The notes below the pieces were generated by a model. It made no database searches. It was not told the DNA's origin and saw only the letters and a program-made list of their open reading frames with translations. This document shows positions 54,221 through 63,968 of a DNA stretch of 64,000 nt, one piece after another. The translations under genes were made by a program, and so were the position numbers. The DNA comes from Solidesulfovibrio aerotolerans. Its GTDB lineage: Bacteria > Desulfobacterota > Desulfovibrionia > Desulfovibrionales > Desulfovibrionaceae. Position 1 is the stretch's first letter. Every line of letters begins with the position of its first letter. The stretch covers positions 59,243 through 123,242 of the forward strand of contig NZ_WVUD01000010.1 of the NCBI RefSeq assembly GCF_009856865.1, given 5' to 3'.

Positions 54221-56068
54221 ATGGGTTTTTTTTCCAAGCTGAAAAAATTCTGGAAAGCCGACAACGCCCCGGATGATGCCGCCCAACCAGTGGCCGAGCA
54301 GGATGCCGCCGCACCGGCTGCCCCGGCTGCAACCGCCGCGTCCGCGCCGCCTACCGAGGCCGCGCCGCCCCAGGCTCCCGCCCCGGCCGCGCCAGCGCCC
54401 CACCCCGACCCGGTGATTACCGCCCTGGCGCAACCCACGCCGGCCAGACCGGCCGCACAGGAAATCGCACCGAATGGCGTTGCCCAGGCAGAACCGGTCG
54501 TCGTGCCCGAGCCTGCGCCGAGCCAGGCCGACGCGGCCGCTGCCGCTGTCCAACCGGAACCGGTCCATACCCAACCCGCGCCGGCCTCCCGGCCCGAGCC
54601 GGAACCAACCGCCCGGCCCAGGACGGAATCGACACCGATCCCGCAGCCCGAGCCGGAACCGACGCCGCTGCCGACGCCCGCGCCTGTCCCGACGCCTGTC
54701 CCGACACCCGCGCCGCAGCCCGAACCTGCGGCAGTCGCCACCCCCCAGCCCGCGCCGCAGCCGGTCGCGCCGCCTGCCGAGCCAGCCCAGCCTGCGGCCC
54801 GGCCCGCTGCCCAGCCCCAGGCAGCCGCCGCACCAGCCGCACCCGTCACAGACGCGCAGGCCGCCTGGCGCAACGCGCTGATCCTGTCCCTGCGCCAGGC
54901 CGAGCCGAAACTCTCGGTCTGGCTGGAAATCCTCCTGGCCGATGTGGAATTGGCCGGGCCTATCCTGTGGGAGCGTCTGCATTTTCTCTTTGACAGCCTG
55001 GAAGCCCCGGCCGGCGAGGCCGACGCCTTTGTGGCCAAGTTCGCCGACTGGGTGGCGCTTATGGAGTACGACGAGGTGGAGCTGTTTCGCTCCGAACTCC
55101 AGTACCGCCTCGCCCTGGCCCTTGATCTCGAAGACGAGGAAGACGAACGCAACCGGCTGTTCCTCAAACTGTCCGAAGGTCTGGCCAAGACCAAAGAGCA
55201 GATTGTCAAACGCATCGACGGCATGCTCGGCCGCCACGCCGTTATTGATGAGGCCTTCTGGGAAGAACTCGAAGAAATTCTCCTCATGGCCGACGTGGGC
55301 TTTGAGCCGGCCGCCAAGCTGCTCGGCAATCTGCGCGAAAAGGTCCGCAAACGCGGCACCACCGATCCGGCCATCTTCAAGGAAATCCTGCGCGAAGAAC
55401 TCTCCGAGATCTTTCGCACCCCCAAAACCATCCGGGCCATCAACCCGCCTGAAGTAGTCATGATGATTGGCGTTAACGGCGTAGGCAAGACCACCACCAT
55501 CGCCAAACTGGCCCACCGCGACATGATGCGCGGCAAAAAAGTGCTCATCGCCGCCGGCGACACCTTCCGGGCCGCCGCCATCGAGCAACTGCAAATCTGG
55601 GCCAAACGCGTGGGCGCGGAGTTTTACAGCAAGGGTGCCAATTCCGACCCGGCGGCTGTGGCCTTCGAAGCCATGGACAAGGCTCTGGCCGAAGGCTTTG
55701 ACGTGCTCTATCTGGACACGGCCGGCCGGCTGCACACCAAGACCAATCTTATGGAAGAACTGCACAAGATCCACCGGGTGGTGGGCAAAAAGCATCCGGG
55801 CGCGCCGCATCGCTCGGTGCTGGTGCTTGATGCCACCACCGGCCAGAATGCCCTGTCCCAGGTCAAGCTTTTCAAGGAAGCGGCCGGCGTGGACGAGATC
55901 ATCCTGACCAAGCTCGACGGCACGGCCAAGGGCGGCGTGGTGGTCGGCATCGCCCTGTCGTTTGGCGTGCCCATCACCTACATCGGACTTGGCGAAAAGA
56001 TGGAAGATCTGCGCCCCTTCGACGGCCAGGATTTCGCCCAGGCGCTACTCGGCGTGGACGGCGACTGA
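54221..56068 (+). CDS. ftsY: Signal recognition particle receptor FtsY
   Basis: FtsY is the GTPase that docks SRP-ribosome complexes at the membrane. The 615-residue protein begins MGFFSKLKKFWK, the amphipathic membrane-targeting helix. An unusually long Ala/Pro/Glu-rich A domain (about 20-200, with PTPVPTPAPQPEP-like runs) precedes the NG domain. NG motifs are GVNGVGKTTTIAKLA, DTAGRLHTKTNLMEEL, TKLDGTAKGG and GLGEKMEDLRPF. AAAGGATG precedes ATG 54221. Confidence 0.97.
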   Translation: MGFFSKLKKFWKADNAPDDAAQPVAEQDAAAPAAPAATAASAPPTEAAPPQAPAPAAPAPHPDPVITALAQPTPARPAAQEIAPNGVAQAEPVVVPEPAPSQADAAAAAVQPEPVHTQPAPASRPEPEPTARPRTESTPIPQPEPEPTPLPTPAPVPTPVPTPAPQPEPAAVATPQPAPQPVAPPAEPAQPAARPAAQPQAAAAPAAPVTDAQAAWRNALILSLRQAEPKLSVWLEILLADVELAGPILWERLHFLFDSLEAPAGEADAFVAKFADWVALMEYDEVELFRSELQYRLALALDLEDEEDERNRLFLKLSEGLAKTKEQIVKRIDGMLGRHAVIDEAFWEELEEILLMADVGFEPAAKLLGNLREKVRKRGTTDPAIFKEILREELSEIFRTPKTIRAINPPEVVMMIGVNGVGKTTTIAKLAHRDMMRGKKVLIAAGDTFRAAAIEQLQIWAKRVGAEFYSKGANSDPAAVAFEAMDKALAEGFDVLYLDTAGRLHTKTNLMEELHKIHRVVGKKHPGAPHRSVLVLDATTGQNALSQVKLFKEAAGVDEIILTKLDGTAKGGVVVGIALSFGVPITYIGLGEKMEDLRPFDGQDFAQALLGVDGD

Positions 56069-56097
56069 TTTATACAAAGAATTTAAGGCAGAAGAGG

Positions 56098-56136
56098 CCT
56101 CCGGCGGCCAAAGGGCTGAGCCCTTTGGAATCCCAC
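56098..56136 (+). repeat. CCTCCGGCGG stem-loop repeat, copy B
   Basis: The head CCTCCGGCGG is followed by a 9-bp stem (CCAAAGGGC with GCCCTTTGG), loop TGA, then AATCCCAC, 30 bp after the ftsY stop. It matches copy A at 37671 closely. Confidence 0.75.
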
Positions 56137-56228
56137 CTGGACGGCAAAGGGTTAAGGGGTTCCTGAGACGGCCGGCAATCCGGTCGACAAAGACCGTTCC
56201 CCTGTTGCGGCCGCCGCACCGTCCTGAC

Positions 56229-56279
56229 AAAAAAACCGGCCCGGGATGCGTCAAAGCGCACCCCGGGCCGGTTTTTTTT
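56229..56279. terminator. Bidirectional terminator between ftsY and the YdjM-like gene
   Basis: A stem of ACCGGCCCGGG with CCCGGGCCGGT is flanked by an A-run on the left and eight T on the right, with a 16-nt loop. It can end both converging transcripts. Confidence 0.9.
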
Positions 56280-56304
56280 CATTGCGCCAGCCGTTCGCCG
56301 GTTC

Positions 56305-57330
56305 TCAGCCGCCTTCGACGCCAGCCACAGCCAGCCCCGTCTCGGGCAAAATCGTTTCCCCCTTACCCATCTGGGAAAAAACGGCCCGGGTGAGCCTGCC
56401 CGCCCCGTCGAGATAGGCGGTCAGGGTAAACGGCACCATGGTGCCGCGCATCCTGGTCACCAGCGGATTGACGGCCATAAACCGCAGATCCTGAAAGGTG
56501 ATGGCCGCTCCGTCCGGTGTGGCTGCGGCCGATTTGACGGGAAAATCCGTAAACCAGACGTACTGGGAAAAGACCGGGGCCTCCCGGCCCAGGCGTTCCA
56601 GTTCGTCGCGTCCGGCCCGCTCGAAACGCCGTTCGGGTAAAAGCGTCTCCGGCGCGGCCAGACTCAGGCCCGTCAGCACATACTCGTTGCCTTCCTCGGC
56701 GATGATCTTCCACCACAAGGGCGAAAAGGCGTCGGGTTGGGCAATGACCGCCGTTGGCTGCCCGCCCCGGGCCACGAGAAGGGTCCGGGCATGGGCGCTC
56801 ACAGCTTGGCCCACGCCAAAACCCAGGGCCGGCCAGCCAAGCATCACGGCCAACCCGGCCACGGCCAGCTTCTTGCGGGCCGCCGGGCGCCAGGCGGCGG
56901 CAACAGCCAAACCGATCAGGGCCAGGGTGTAGACGGGATCAAGGATAAAAACCGCCGGGAACGACACCCGGGCATCGGAAAACGGCAGAAATATGCTTGT
57001 GCCGTAGGAAGTGATGCAGTCAAGAAACAAATGGGAGAGCACACCGAAATAAAAAAGAATAAAGAGGCCGGGGGTCTTTGCCCCCGTGGTAAACCGGGCC
57101 GTAAGCGCGGCCAAAAGCCAGGCCAGAAGCGCCCCGCCAAGGAGGGAATGGGTCAGGCCCCGGTGATAGCGCATGTATGCTTCAGGCCCAAAAAATGTAA
57201 CAATATTATCGACATCCGGCATCCAGGCAGCCAGAGCGGACAGGGGTATGAGGGCGCGTACGGTCGGGAAGCGATCCCGGGCCGCCTGGCCGATGAGCAC
57301 CCCGGCAACAGCATGTGTGACTGGGTCCAT
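56305..57330 (-). CDS. YdjM-like membrane-bound metal-dependent hydrolase
   Basis: A 341-residue membrane protein starting MDPVTHAVAGVLIGQ. The family metal ligands are in MDPVTHA, AWMPDVDN and MRYHRGLTHS, and HLFLDCITSYGT is also conserved. About four or five hydrophobic segments (residues 60-200) precede a C-terminal domain of about 130 residues outside the membrane. The family is poorly characterised; some members are damage-regulated in enterobacteria. Confidence 0.85.
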   Translation of the reverse strand: MDPVTHAVAGVLIGQAARDRFPTVRALIPLSALAAWMPDVDNIVTFFGPEAYMRYHRGLTHSLLGGALLAWLLAALTARFTTGAKTPGLFILFYFGVLSHLFLDCITSYGTSIFLPFSDARVSFPAVFILDPVYTLALIGLAVAAAWRPAARKKLAVAGLAVMLGWPALGFGVGQAVSAHARTLLVARGGQPTAVIAQPDAFSPLWWKIIAEEGNEYVLTGLSLAAPETLLPERRFERAGRDELERLGREAPVFSQYVWFTDFPVKSAAATPDGAAITFQDLRFMAVNPLVTRMRGTMVPFTLTAYLDGAGRLTRAVFSQMGKGETILPETGLAVAGVEGG

Positions 57331-57388
57331 GTGACGTTTTCCTTGCGCTTAAAAGACGACTTTGTGGAGGATAGGGCTTTTTTCGCAT

Positions 57389-57416
57389 TTGACAAGGATA
57401 GCCGCTGCGCTACAGT
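57389..57416 (+). promoter_or_regulatory. sigma-70 promoter of the S1-domain gene
   Basis: TTGACA (57389-57394) and TACAGT (57411-57416) are separated by 16 bp and lie 54 bp before the start codon, in the gap between divergent genes. Confidence 0.6.
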
Positions 57417-57469
57417 GCCCCCCGGCGCTTTCGCGCCCAAAAATCACCTACCTTCTTTTCGGAGCGATC

Positions 57470-58945
57470 ATGGCAGACCATTCGCCGGACACCAAAGAAA
57501 TGCCGGCCGAGGGCGAATTCGCCGCACTCATGGAGGCCTCTTTGGCCGAACGCGGCGGCGAAATCCACGTTGGAGACCGCATCACCGGACCCGTCATCGC
57601 AGTGACCGAGACCACCCTTGTGGTCGATACGGGCACCAAGCTCGACGGTGTTGCCGATAAAGCCGAGTTTCTCGACGAAACCGGACAGCTCACCGTGAGC
57701 GAAGGCGACGAGGTCACCCTCTATGTCGTCTCCGTGCGCGGGGACGAAGTGGCCCTGTCCAAGGCGCTGACCGGCCAGGGCGGCGCTGAGGCCCTGCGCG
57801 AGGCCTTCGAGAGCGGCATCCCGGTCGAGGGCAAGGTGACGGCCTCCCGCAAGGGCGGATTTGACGTGGAAATTGTCCACCGCCGGGCCTTTTGCCCGGT
57901 CAGCCAGATCGATCTGGCCTTTACCGACAACCCGGAAGCCCACGTGGGCCAGACATACCAATTCGCCATTATTACCTTCGAGCGCGACGGCAAAAACATT
58001 GTCGTGTCCCGACGCAAGCTGCTGGAGCAGGAACGCATCGAATCCGAACTGCGTTTCTTGGAGACCGTCAGCCCCGGCGACGTGGTCCCGGCCATCATCA
58101 GCCGTCTGGTGCCCTTTGGCGCCTTTGCCGAAGTGGCTCCCGGCCTTGAGGGCCTGATCCACCTGTCCGAGCTGTCCTGGTCCCGGGCCGAGAAGGCCGA
58201 GGACGCCGTGGCCGTCGGCGAGGCCGTGACGGTCAAAGTGCTGGCTTTTGACCGCGACAAGAAGGGCCGTCCCCGCATCTCGCTGTCCATAAAGCAGGCC
58301 GGGGCCGATCCCTGGGACAGCGTTGACGGACAGTTCACGGTTGGCGACAAGGTTGAGGGCAAGGTGGTCAGGCTGGCTGATTTCGGCGCTTTCGTCGAGA
58401 TCGCCCCGGGCATCGAGGGGCTTATTCACGTCAGTGAAATGAGCCATGTGCGCCGCGTCGCCAAGCCTTCGGACGTGGTTTCCCCGGGCGATGTCGTCAC
58501 CGTGTCGGTCAAGGACATCGACCTGTCCAAGCGCCGCATAGCGCTCTCCCTCAAGGAAGCCTCTGGCGACCCCTGGCTGGCCGTGGCCGAGACCTTCCCC
58601 CTCGGCTCGACTGTCTCTGGAGTGGTCGAAAACCGCCAGCAGTTCGGCATCTTTATCAATCTGGCCCCGGGCGTCACCGGGCTGTTGCCGGCTTCCAAAC
58701 TGCGCGACGCCCTGGAGCCTGCAACGTATGAGAAGCTCAAAATCGGCGATACGGCCTCGGTGGTTGTCTCCGAGATCGATACCGACAAGCGCAAGATGAC
58801 CCTCTCGCCCGTTGGCGGCCAGAAGGAACGGGAAACCGACGACTGGAAGCGCTTCGTGAAAAAGGAAAAGGCGGCTGCCCCGACCGGCGGCATGGGCCTT
58901 TTGGGCGAGATGCTCCAGGAAGCCTTGGCGAAAAAGAAAAAGTAG
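57470..58945 (+). CDS. S1 RNA-binding protein (30S ribosomal protein S1-like)
   Basis: A 491-residue protein with about five S1 motifs. The best are VVPAIISRLVPFGAFAEVAP, KVEGKVVRLADFGAFVEIAP and VSGVVENRQQFGIFINLAP. It is shorter than the six-repeat S1 (about 560 residues) and ends in a lysine-rich tail. It may be the main S1 or an S1-like RNA chaperone. GGAG precedes ATG 57470. Confidence 0.88.
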   Translation: MADHSPDTKEMPAEGEFAALMEASLAERGGEIHVGDRITGPVIAVTETTLVVDTGTKLDGVADKAEFLDETGQLTVSEGDEVTLYVVSVRGDEVALSKALTGQGGAEALREAFESGIPVEGKVTASRKGGFDVEIVHRRAFCPVSQIDLAFTDNPEAHVGQTYQFAIITFERDGKNIVVSRRKLLEQERIESELRFLETVSPGDVVPAIISRLVPFGAFAEVAPGLEGLIHLSELSWSRAEKAEDAVAVGEAVTVKVLAFDRDKKGRPRISLSIKQAGADPWDSVDGQFTVGDKVEGKVVRLADFGAFVEIAPGIEGLIHVSEMSHVRRVAKPSDVVSPGDVVTVSVKDIDLSKRRIALSLKEASGDPWLAVAETFPLGSTVSGVVENRQQFGIFINLAPGVTGLLPASKLRDALEPATYEKLKIGDTASVVVSEIDTDKRKMTLSPVGGQKERETDDWKRFVKKEKAAAPTGGMGLLGEMLQEALAKKKK

Positions 58946-59105
58946 CTATTCCTCGTGCTTGGATACTCCAAGCACTGTTGCGGCGGCCCTCTCCCCGACC
59001 ATTAGGCCGGGGTGCGGGCCGCTTGCGTTGTGATCGATTCTTTTGCAATGAAGGCCCATACAGTGCCGTCCCCGGGGCGGCCGACATCTTTTCTCAGGAG
59101 GTTTC

Positions 59106-60791
59106 ATGGCTGCCGAGCCAAATAAGATCATTTATTCCATGATCCGCGTCAGCAAGTTCCACGATAAAAAGCCCATTATCAAGGACATCTCCCTGTCCTA
59201 TTTCTATGGGGCCAAAATCGGCGTGCTGGGCCTGAACGGCTCGGGTAAATCCACGCTGCTCAAAATCCTGGCCGGCGTGGACAAGGATTTCCAGGGCGAA
59301 ACCGTGCTGACCCCGGGGCATACCATCGGTTACCTGGAGCAGGACCCGCTGGTGGATGTCACCAAGACCGTACGCGAAGTGGTCGAGGAAGGTGTTGCCG
59401 AGACTGTGGCCCTGCTCAAGGAATTTGAAGATATCAACGCCCGCTTTGCCGAGCCCATGGACGACGACGCCATGAACGCGCTCATTGAGCGCCAGGGCGA
59501 GGTCCAGGAAAAGCTCGACGCCTACGATGCCTGGGATCTCGACAGCCGGCTGGATCAGGCCATGGACGCCCTGCGTTGCCCGCCGGCCGAGACGCCGTGC
59601 AACGTCCTGTCCGGCGGTGAGCGCCGCCGGGTGGCCCTGTGCCGCCTGTTTTTGCAAAAGCCCGACATCATGCTGCTCGACGAACCCACCAACCACCTCG
59701 ACGCCGAGTCCGTGGCCTGGATGGAACATTTTCTCCACGCCTACCCGGGCACGGTCATCGCCGTCACCCACGACCGCTACTTTTTGGACAACGTGGCCGG
59801 CTGGATTCTCGAACTCGACCGGGGCCGGGGCATCCCCTGGAAGGGCAACTACACCTCCTGGCTGGAACAGAAGCAGGAACGCCTGCGCCAGGAAGAGAAA
59901 TCCGAGAGCGAACGCTCCAAGACTCTGGCCCGGGAACTGGAGTGGGTGCGCATGTCGCCCCATGGCCGCCACGCCAAGTCCAAGGCCCGCATCGCCGCCT
60001 ACGAATCGCTGGCTTCCCAGGAAGGCGAGCGCATGGCCAAGGATCTGGAAATCTACATCCCGCCCGGACCGCGCCTGGGCAAAAACGTCATCGAGGCCGA
60101 GGGCGTGGCCAAGGGCTTTGACGACCGACTGCTGTTTGAGAATTTGACCTTTACCGTGCCGCGCGGGGCCATCGTCGGCATCATCGGCCCCAACGGTGCC
60201 GGTAAGACCACCATGTTCCGGCTCATCACCGGCCTGGAAACGCCCGATGTCGGCACATTTGCCCTGGGCGAGTCGGTCCAGTTGGCCCACGTCGATCAGA
60301 GCCGCGAGGCCCTGGACCCGGAAAAGACCGTGTTCGAAGTGGTGGGCGAAGGCTATGACACCATTCGTCTGGGCACCAAGGACGTCAATGCCCGGGCCTA
60401 TGTCGCCCGGTTTAACTTCACTGGCCAGGACCAGCAGAAAAAAGTCAAGGTGCTCTCCGGCGGCGAGAAAAACCGCCTGCATCTGGCGCTAATCCTCAAA
60501 AGCGGGGCCAACGTGCTGCTGCTCGACGAACCGACCAACGACCTGGACGTCAATACCCTGCGCGCCCTGGAAGAGGCGCTTCTCGCCTTTGCCGGCTCGG
60601 CCCTGGTCATCAGCCACGACCGCTGGTTTCTCGACCGCGTGGCCACGCACATCCTGGCCTTTGAGGGCGAGAGCCAGGCTGTGTTTTTCGACGGGAACTT
60701 CTCCGACTACGAGGCCGACCGCAAGGCCCGTCTGGGCGCAGCGGCGGAAATCCCGCACCGCATCAAATACCGCCAGTTCAGCCGGGCCTAA
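59106..60791 (+). CDS. ettA: Energy-dependent translational throttle protein EttA (ABC-F)
   Basis: EttA binds the ribosomal E site and gates the first elongation step according to ATP level. The 561-residue protein has two ABC domains: GLNGSGKST, LSGGERRR, LLDEPTNHLD, then GPNGAGKTT, LSGGEKNR, LLDEPTNDLD. The short arm insertion and the inter-domain linker (SKARIAAYESL) fit EttA, as does the C-terminal HRIKYRQF. AGGAGG precedes ATG 59106. There are no membrane partners. Confidence 0.96.
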   Translation: MAAEPNKIIYSMIRVSKFHDKKPIIKDISLSYFYGAKIGVLGLNGSGKSTLLKILAGVDKDFQGETVLTPGHTIGYLEQDPLVDVTKTVREVVEEGVAETVALLKEFEDINARFAEPMDDDAMNALIERQGEVQEKLDAYDAWDLDSRLDQAMDALRCPPAETPCNVLSGGERRRVALCRLFLQKPDIMLLDEPTNHLDAESVAWMEHFLHAYPGTVIAVTHDRYFLDNVAGWILELDRGRGIPWKGNYTSWLEQKQERLRQEEKSESERSKTLARELEWVRMSPHGRHAKSKARIAAYESLASQEGERMAKDLEIYIPPGPRLGKNVIEAEGVAKGFDDRLLFENLTFTVPRGAIVGIIGPNGAGKTTMFRLITGLETPDVGTFALGESVQLAHVDQSREALDPEKTVFEVVGEGYDTIRLGTKDVNARAYVARFNFTGQDQQKKVKVLSGGEKNRLHLALILKSGANVLLLDEPTNDLDVNTLRALEEALLAFAGSALVISHDRWFLDRVATHILAFEGESQAVFFDGNFSDYEADRKARLGAAAEIPHRIKYRQFSRA

Positions 60792-60816
60792 GCGCCTTGC
60801 TGCGCTCGCGGCCAAG

Positions 60817-60853
60817 GGCCGTCCGCCTCTTTTGAGGTGGACGGCCTTTTTTT
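60817..60853 (+). terminator. Terminator of ettA
   Basis: A 13-bp stem (GGCCGTCCGCCTC with GAGGTGGACGGCC, one wobble) with a 4-nt loop is followed by seven T. Confidence 0.92.
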
Positions 60854-60910
60854 CGCCGGATGGTGCGGTCTTGGCCCGCGCGGTAGTCGCATGTCGCCAA
60901 CGCCGGGCAC

Positions 60911-60947
60911 AAAACGCCAAAGGCCGTCAGCGTGACGGCCTTTGGCG
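60911..60947 (-). terminator. Terminator downstream of nifA (minus strand)
   Basis: A perfect 15-bp stem (60915-60929 with 60933-60947) closes a 3-nt loop; on the minus strand it runs into TTTT. It lies 55 bp past the nifA stop codon. Confidence 0.75.
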
Positions 60948-61002
60948 CAAAAAAACTCCCGATGCCTCCTGTGCGAGACAAAGGAGAATGCGAGACGCTG
61001 AT

Positions 61003-62562
61003 TCAGCGGTTTTTGACCCGCTGCACCGCCACCATGGATTCGAGATTGAACTTTTTGACGCGATAGCCCATCTGCCGGGGCGTTATCCCCAGTTCCCGGG
61101 CAGCCTTGTGCTGGATGCCGCCGTGGCGGCGCAAGGCGTCGATGACCACGGATTTTTCCAGGCTTTTAAGCGATGGCGCGCCCTCGCCGTCGTCGCCCCG
61201 GTCGGATTCGTAGGCATCCTCCCGGCTGGGGATGGTGAGATAGGGCCGGATGAGATCCGCATCGATGCGCTCGTTTTCCGCCAGAATCACCAGCCGTTCG
61301 ACCAGGTTTTCCATTTCGCGCACATTGCCCGGCCAGTCGTATTCCTTGAGCACGGCCAGGGCCTCGGTGGAAAACGTCAACTTGCGGCCGTATTCCTTGG
61401 AAACCTTGGCGAGAAAATGGATGATGAGGCTTTGGATGTCTTCCTTGCGGTCCCGCAACGGCGGAGCCTGCACCGGAAAGACATTGAGACGGTAATAGAG
61501 ATCCGCCCGAAAAGCCCCGGTCTCGGCCAGGGTGGCCAGATCCTTGTTGGTGGCGGCCAGGATGCGCACGTCCACCTGCCGGGTCTTGTTGCTGCCCAGA
61601 CGTTCGAATTCCTTGTCCTGGAGCACGCGCAGGAGTTTGGCCTGCAGGCCCAGGGGCAGTTCGCCGATCTCGTCCAGGAAAATGGTGCCCTTGTTGGCTT
61701 CCTCGAAGCGGCCCGGCTTTGTCTGGTCCGCCCCGGTAAAGGCCCCCTTTTCGTAGCCGAACAGCTCGGATTCCAGCAGATTTTCCGGGATCGAGGCGCA
61801 GTTGACCTTGATAAACGGATAGTCCTTGCGCTCGGACAGGTCATGGATGATGCGGCCAATGAGCGTCTTGCCGGTGCCGGACTCGCCAAGCAGCAGCACC
61901 GTTGCCCGGGTCGGGGCGACCTTTTCGATCTGGCGCTGCACGTCCTGCATGGCCAGACTCTTGCCGACAATATACAACCCGCGCGATTCCTGGGAGAGCT
62001 TGTATTTGAGCGAGACGTTTTCGCGTTTTAAGACTTCGACCTTTGCCTCGTACTTCTGGTTCAAGCTCATAAACTGGGCAATGAGCGTGGCCACCACCGT
62101 TAAAAAGGCCTCGTCTTCCTCGAAATCGACCTCGTCGCCAAACAGCCGGTCCACATTGAGCACGCCAAGGGGCTGGCCGTGGAGGATGATGGGCACGCCG
62201 ATAAACGAAATGCGGTCGCGTTCGATCTTTCGCGATTGCGTCTTGTCCAGAAACAGCGGTTCGTTGCGGATATCCGGCACCACGTAGGGCTTGGCGGTCT
62301 GAAAGATGAGGCCAGTGACGCCTTCGTTTAAGCCGTAAACGCCACGCCGCTTCTCCTCAGGGCTCAACCCCTGGGAAGCGCTGATGACCAGTTTGCCCGT
62401 GGTGCGCTCAACCAAAGTGATGGTGGCCCGTTTCATGGACAAGGTTTCCGCCAGGATACGCAAAATATCTTGCAAGGATTGCTCTAAATCGAGCGCCTTG
62501 TCGATAATGCCGCTAATGGCCTGGAGACAGGAGAGCTGGAGATTTAACGTCTTTGAAGCCAT
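61003..62562 (-). CDS. nifA: NifA-type sigma-54 enhancer-binding activator
   Basis: A 519-residue activator. A GAF domain (about 25-175) is followed by an AAA+ domain (about 200-430) with GESGTGKT, the sigma-54 contact loop GAFTGA and FLDEIGELP. The HTH ends [18 protein letters not shown], the NifA-type recognition helix. The linker lacks the cysteine cluster of oxygen-sensitive NifA proteins. The likely target is the sigma-54 promoter at 12529. It overlaps the end of argH by 19 bp, so it is probably transcribed from the argH promoter. Confidence 0.87.
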   Translation of the reverse strand: MASKTLNLQLSCLQAISGIIDKALDLEQSLQDILRILAETLSMKRATITLVERTTGKLVISASQGLSPEEKRRGVYGLNEGVTGLIFQTAKPYVVPDIRNEPLFLDKTQSRKIERDRISFIGVPIILHGQPLGVLNVDRLFGDEVDFEEDEAFLTVVATLIAQFMSLNQKYEAKVEVLKRENVSLKYKLSQESRGLYIVGKSLAMQDVQRQIEKVAPTRATVLLLGESGTGKTLIGRIIHDLSERKDYPFIKVNCASIPENLLESELFGYEKGAFTGADQTKPGRFEEANKGTIFLDEIGELPLGLQAKLLRVLQDKEFERLGSNKTRQVDVRILAATNKDLATLAETGAFRADLYYRLNVFPVQAPPLRDRKEDIQSLIIHFLAKVSKEYGRKLTFSTEALAVLKEYDWPGNVREMENLVERLVILAENERIDADLIRPYLTIPSREDAYESDRGDDGEGAPSLKSLEKSVVIDALRRHGGIQHKAARELGITPRQMGYRVKKFNLESMVAVQRVKNR

Positions 62563-63926
62563 CGGGAGAGTTCCGCCATCTGGTTGGTCACGGATTCAGG
62601 ACCGGCCCCGCCGGGTCCATTGCGTCTGGCCACGGCGGTTTCATACCGCAGCGCCTCGAAAACATCTTGCTCTATGGCCGGAGAAAATACACGCAATTGT
62701 TCCAGGGTCAATCGCTCCAGCGCCAAGCCCAGAGACTCGGCCTCGGCCACGGCCCGGCCGGTGATGTGGTGGGCCTCCCGAAACGGCACGCCCTTGGCCG
62801 CCAGATAATCGGCCAGCTCCGTGGCGTTTAAAAAGCCCTGGGTCAGCGCCTCGCGCATCCGTTCGGGCCGAAAAACGAGTTGGGACAGCATGCCGGCCAT
62901 GACCCGCAGCGAAGCCCGCACCGTGTCGTCGGCGTCGAAAAACGGTTCCTTGTCTTCCTGGAGATCACGGTTGTAGGTGAGCGGCAAGCCTTTGATCACA
63001 GTCAAAAGACTTATAAGCGAGCCGTACACCCGCCCTACCCGGCCACGCATGAGTTCGGCGGCGTCAGGATTTTTTTTCTGGGGCATGATGCTCGACCCGG
63101 TGGCGTAGGCGTCGGGCAGGGAAACGTAGCCAAAGCGCGGATTGGCCCACATGATGATCTCTTCGCAAAAACGGCTCAAATGGGCCATGGTCACCGAGGC
63201 GCAGAAAAGGGCCTCCAGGGCGAAATCGCGGTCCGACACGGCGTCCATGCTGTTGCCAAAGGCCTGGGGAAAACCCACCGAACGCGCCACCATGGCCGGG
63301 TCCAGCGGATAGGTGGTGCCGGCCAGGGCCGCCGCGCCAAGGGGCGAGACCCGCACCCGTTTAAGCGCATCTTCGGCCCGCTCGCAGTCGCGTTTAAACA
63401 TCCAGGCATAGGCCAGCAGATGATGGGCCAGGGAAACCGGCTGGGCCGGTTGGAGATGGGTGCAGCCCGGCAGCAAGGTGTCCTGATGCTCGGCGGCCCG
63501 GTCGATAAAGACACCGGCCAACTCGCGCAACAGCCGCGTCCAGACCTCCAGGCTCTCGGCCACGTACAGCCGAAAGTCCAGACAGACCTGATCGTTGCGG
63601 CTGCGGCCGGTGTGCAGCTTGCCGCCCAGCGGTCCGATTAATTCGGTGAGCCGCTGCTCTACGTTCATATGGACGTCTTCCAGCTCCACCCGCCAGGGGA
63701 AAACCCCGGCCTCGATCTCATCAAGCACCAGATCCAGACCGGCCACGATGCGCTCGGCTTCCTCGCCGGAAAGCACGCCGCGCTTGGCCAGCATCCTGGC
63801 ATGAGCCTTGGAGCCGGCAATATCCTGCTTGTACATGCGCCGGTCATAGGACACGGATTCGCTGTAGGCCTCCATCAAGGCCCCAGTCCCCTCACCAAAC
63901 CGCCCGCCCCACATTTTCGTGGACAT
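62544..63926 (-). CDS. argH: Argininosuccinate lyase ArgH
   Basis: The last enzyme of arginine synthesis, splitting argininosuccinate to arginine and fumarate. The 460-residue length is normal. Signatures are [27 protein letters not shown], the catalytic-histidine loop [17 protein letters not shown] and [15 protein letters not shown]. The gene overlaps nifA at its 3' end. argG is not in the window. Confidence 0.97.
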   Translation of the reverse strand: MSTKMWGGRFGEGTGALMEAYSESVSYDRRMYKQDIAGSKAHARMLAKRGVLSGEEAERIVAGLDLVLDEIEAGVFPWRVELEDVHMNVEQRLTELIGPLGGKLHTGRSRNDQVCLDFRLYVAESLEVWTRLLRELAGVFIDRAAEHQDTLLPGCTHLQPAQPVSLAHHLLAYAWMFKRDCERAEDALKRVRVSPLGAAALAGTTYPLDPAMVARSVGFPQAFGNSMDAVSDRDFALEALFCASVTMAHLSRFCEEIIMWANPRFGYVSLPDAYATGSSIMPQKKNPDAAELMRGRVGRVYGSLISLLTVIKGLPLTYNRDLQEDKEPFFDADDTVRASLRVMAGMLSQLVFRPERMREALTQGFLNATELADYLAAKGVPFREAHHITGRAVAEAESLGLALERLTLEQLRVFSPAIEQDVFEALRYETAVARRNGPGGAGPESVTNQMAELSRWLQRR

Positions 63927-63968
63927 CGTGATGTTCCCTCCGGGGGGTGAGAGAGGAGGAACCGGGGG

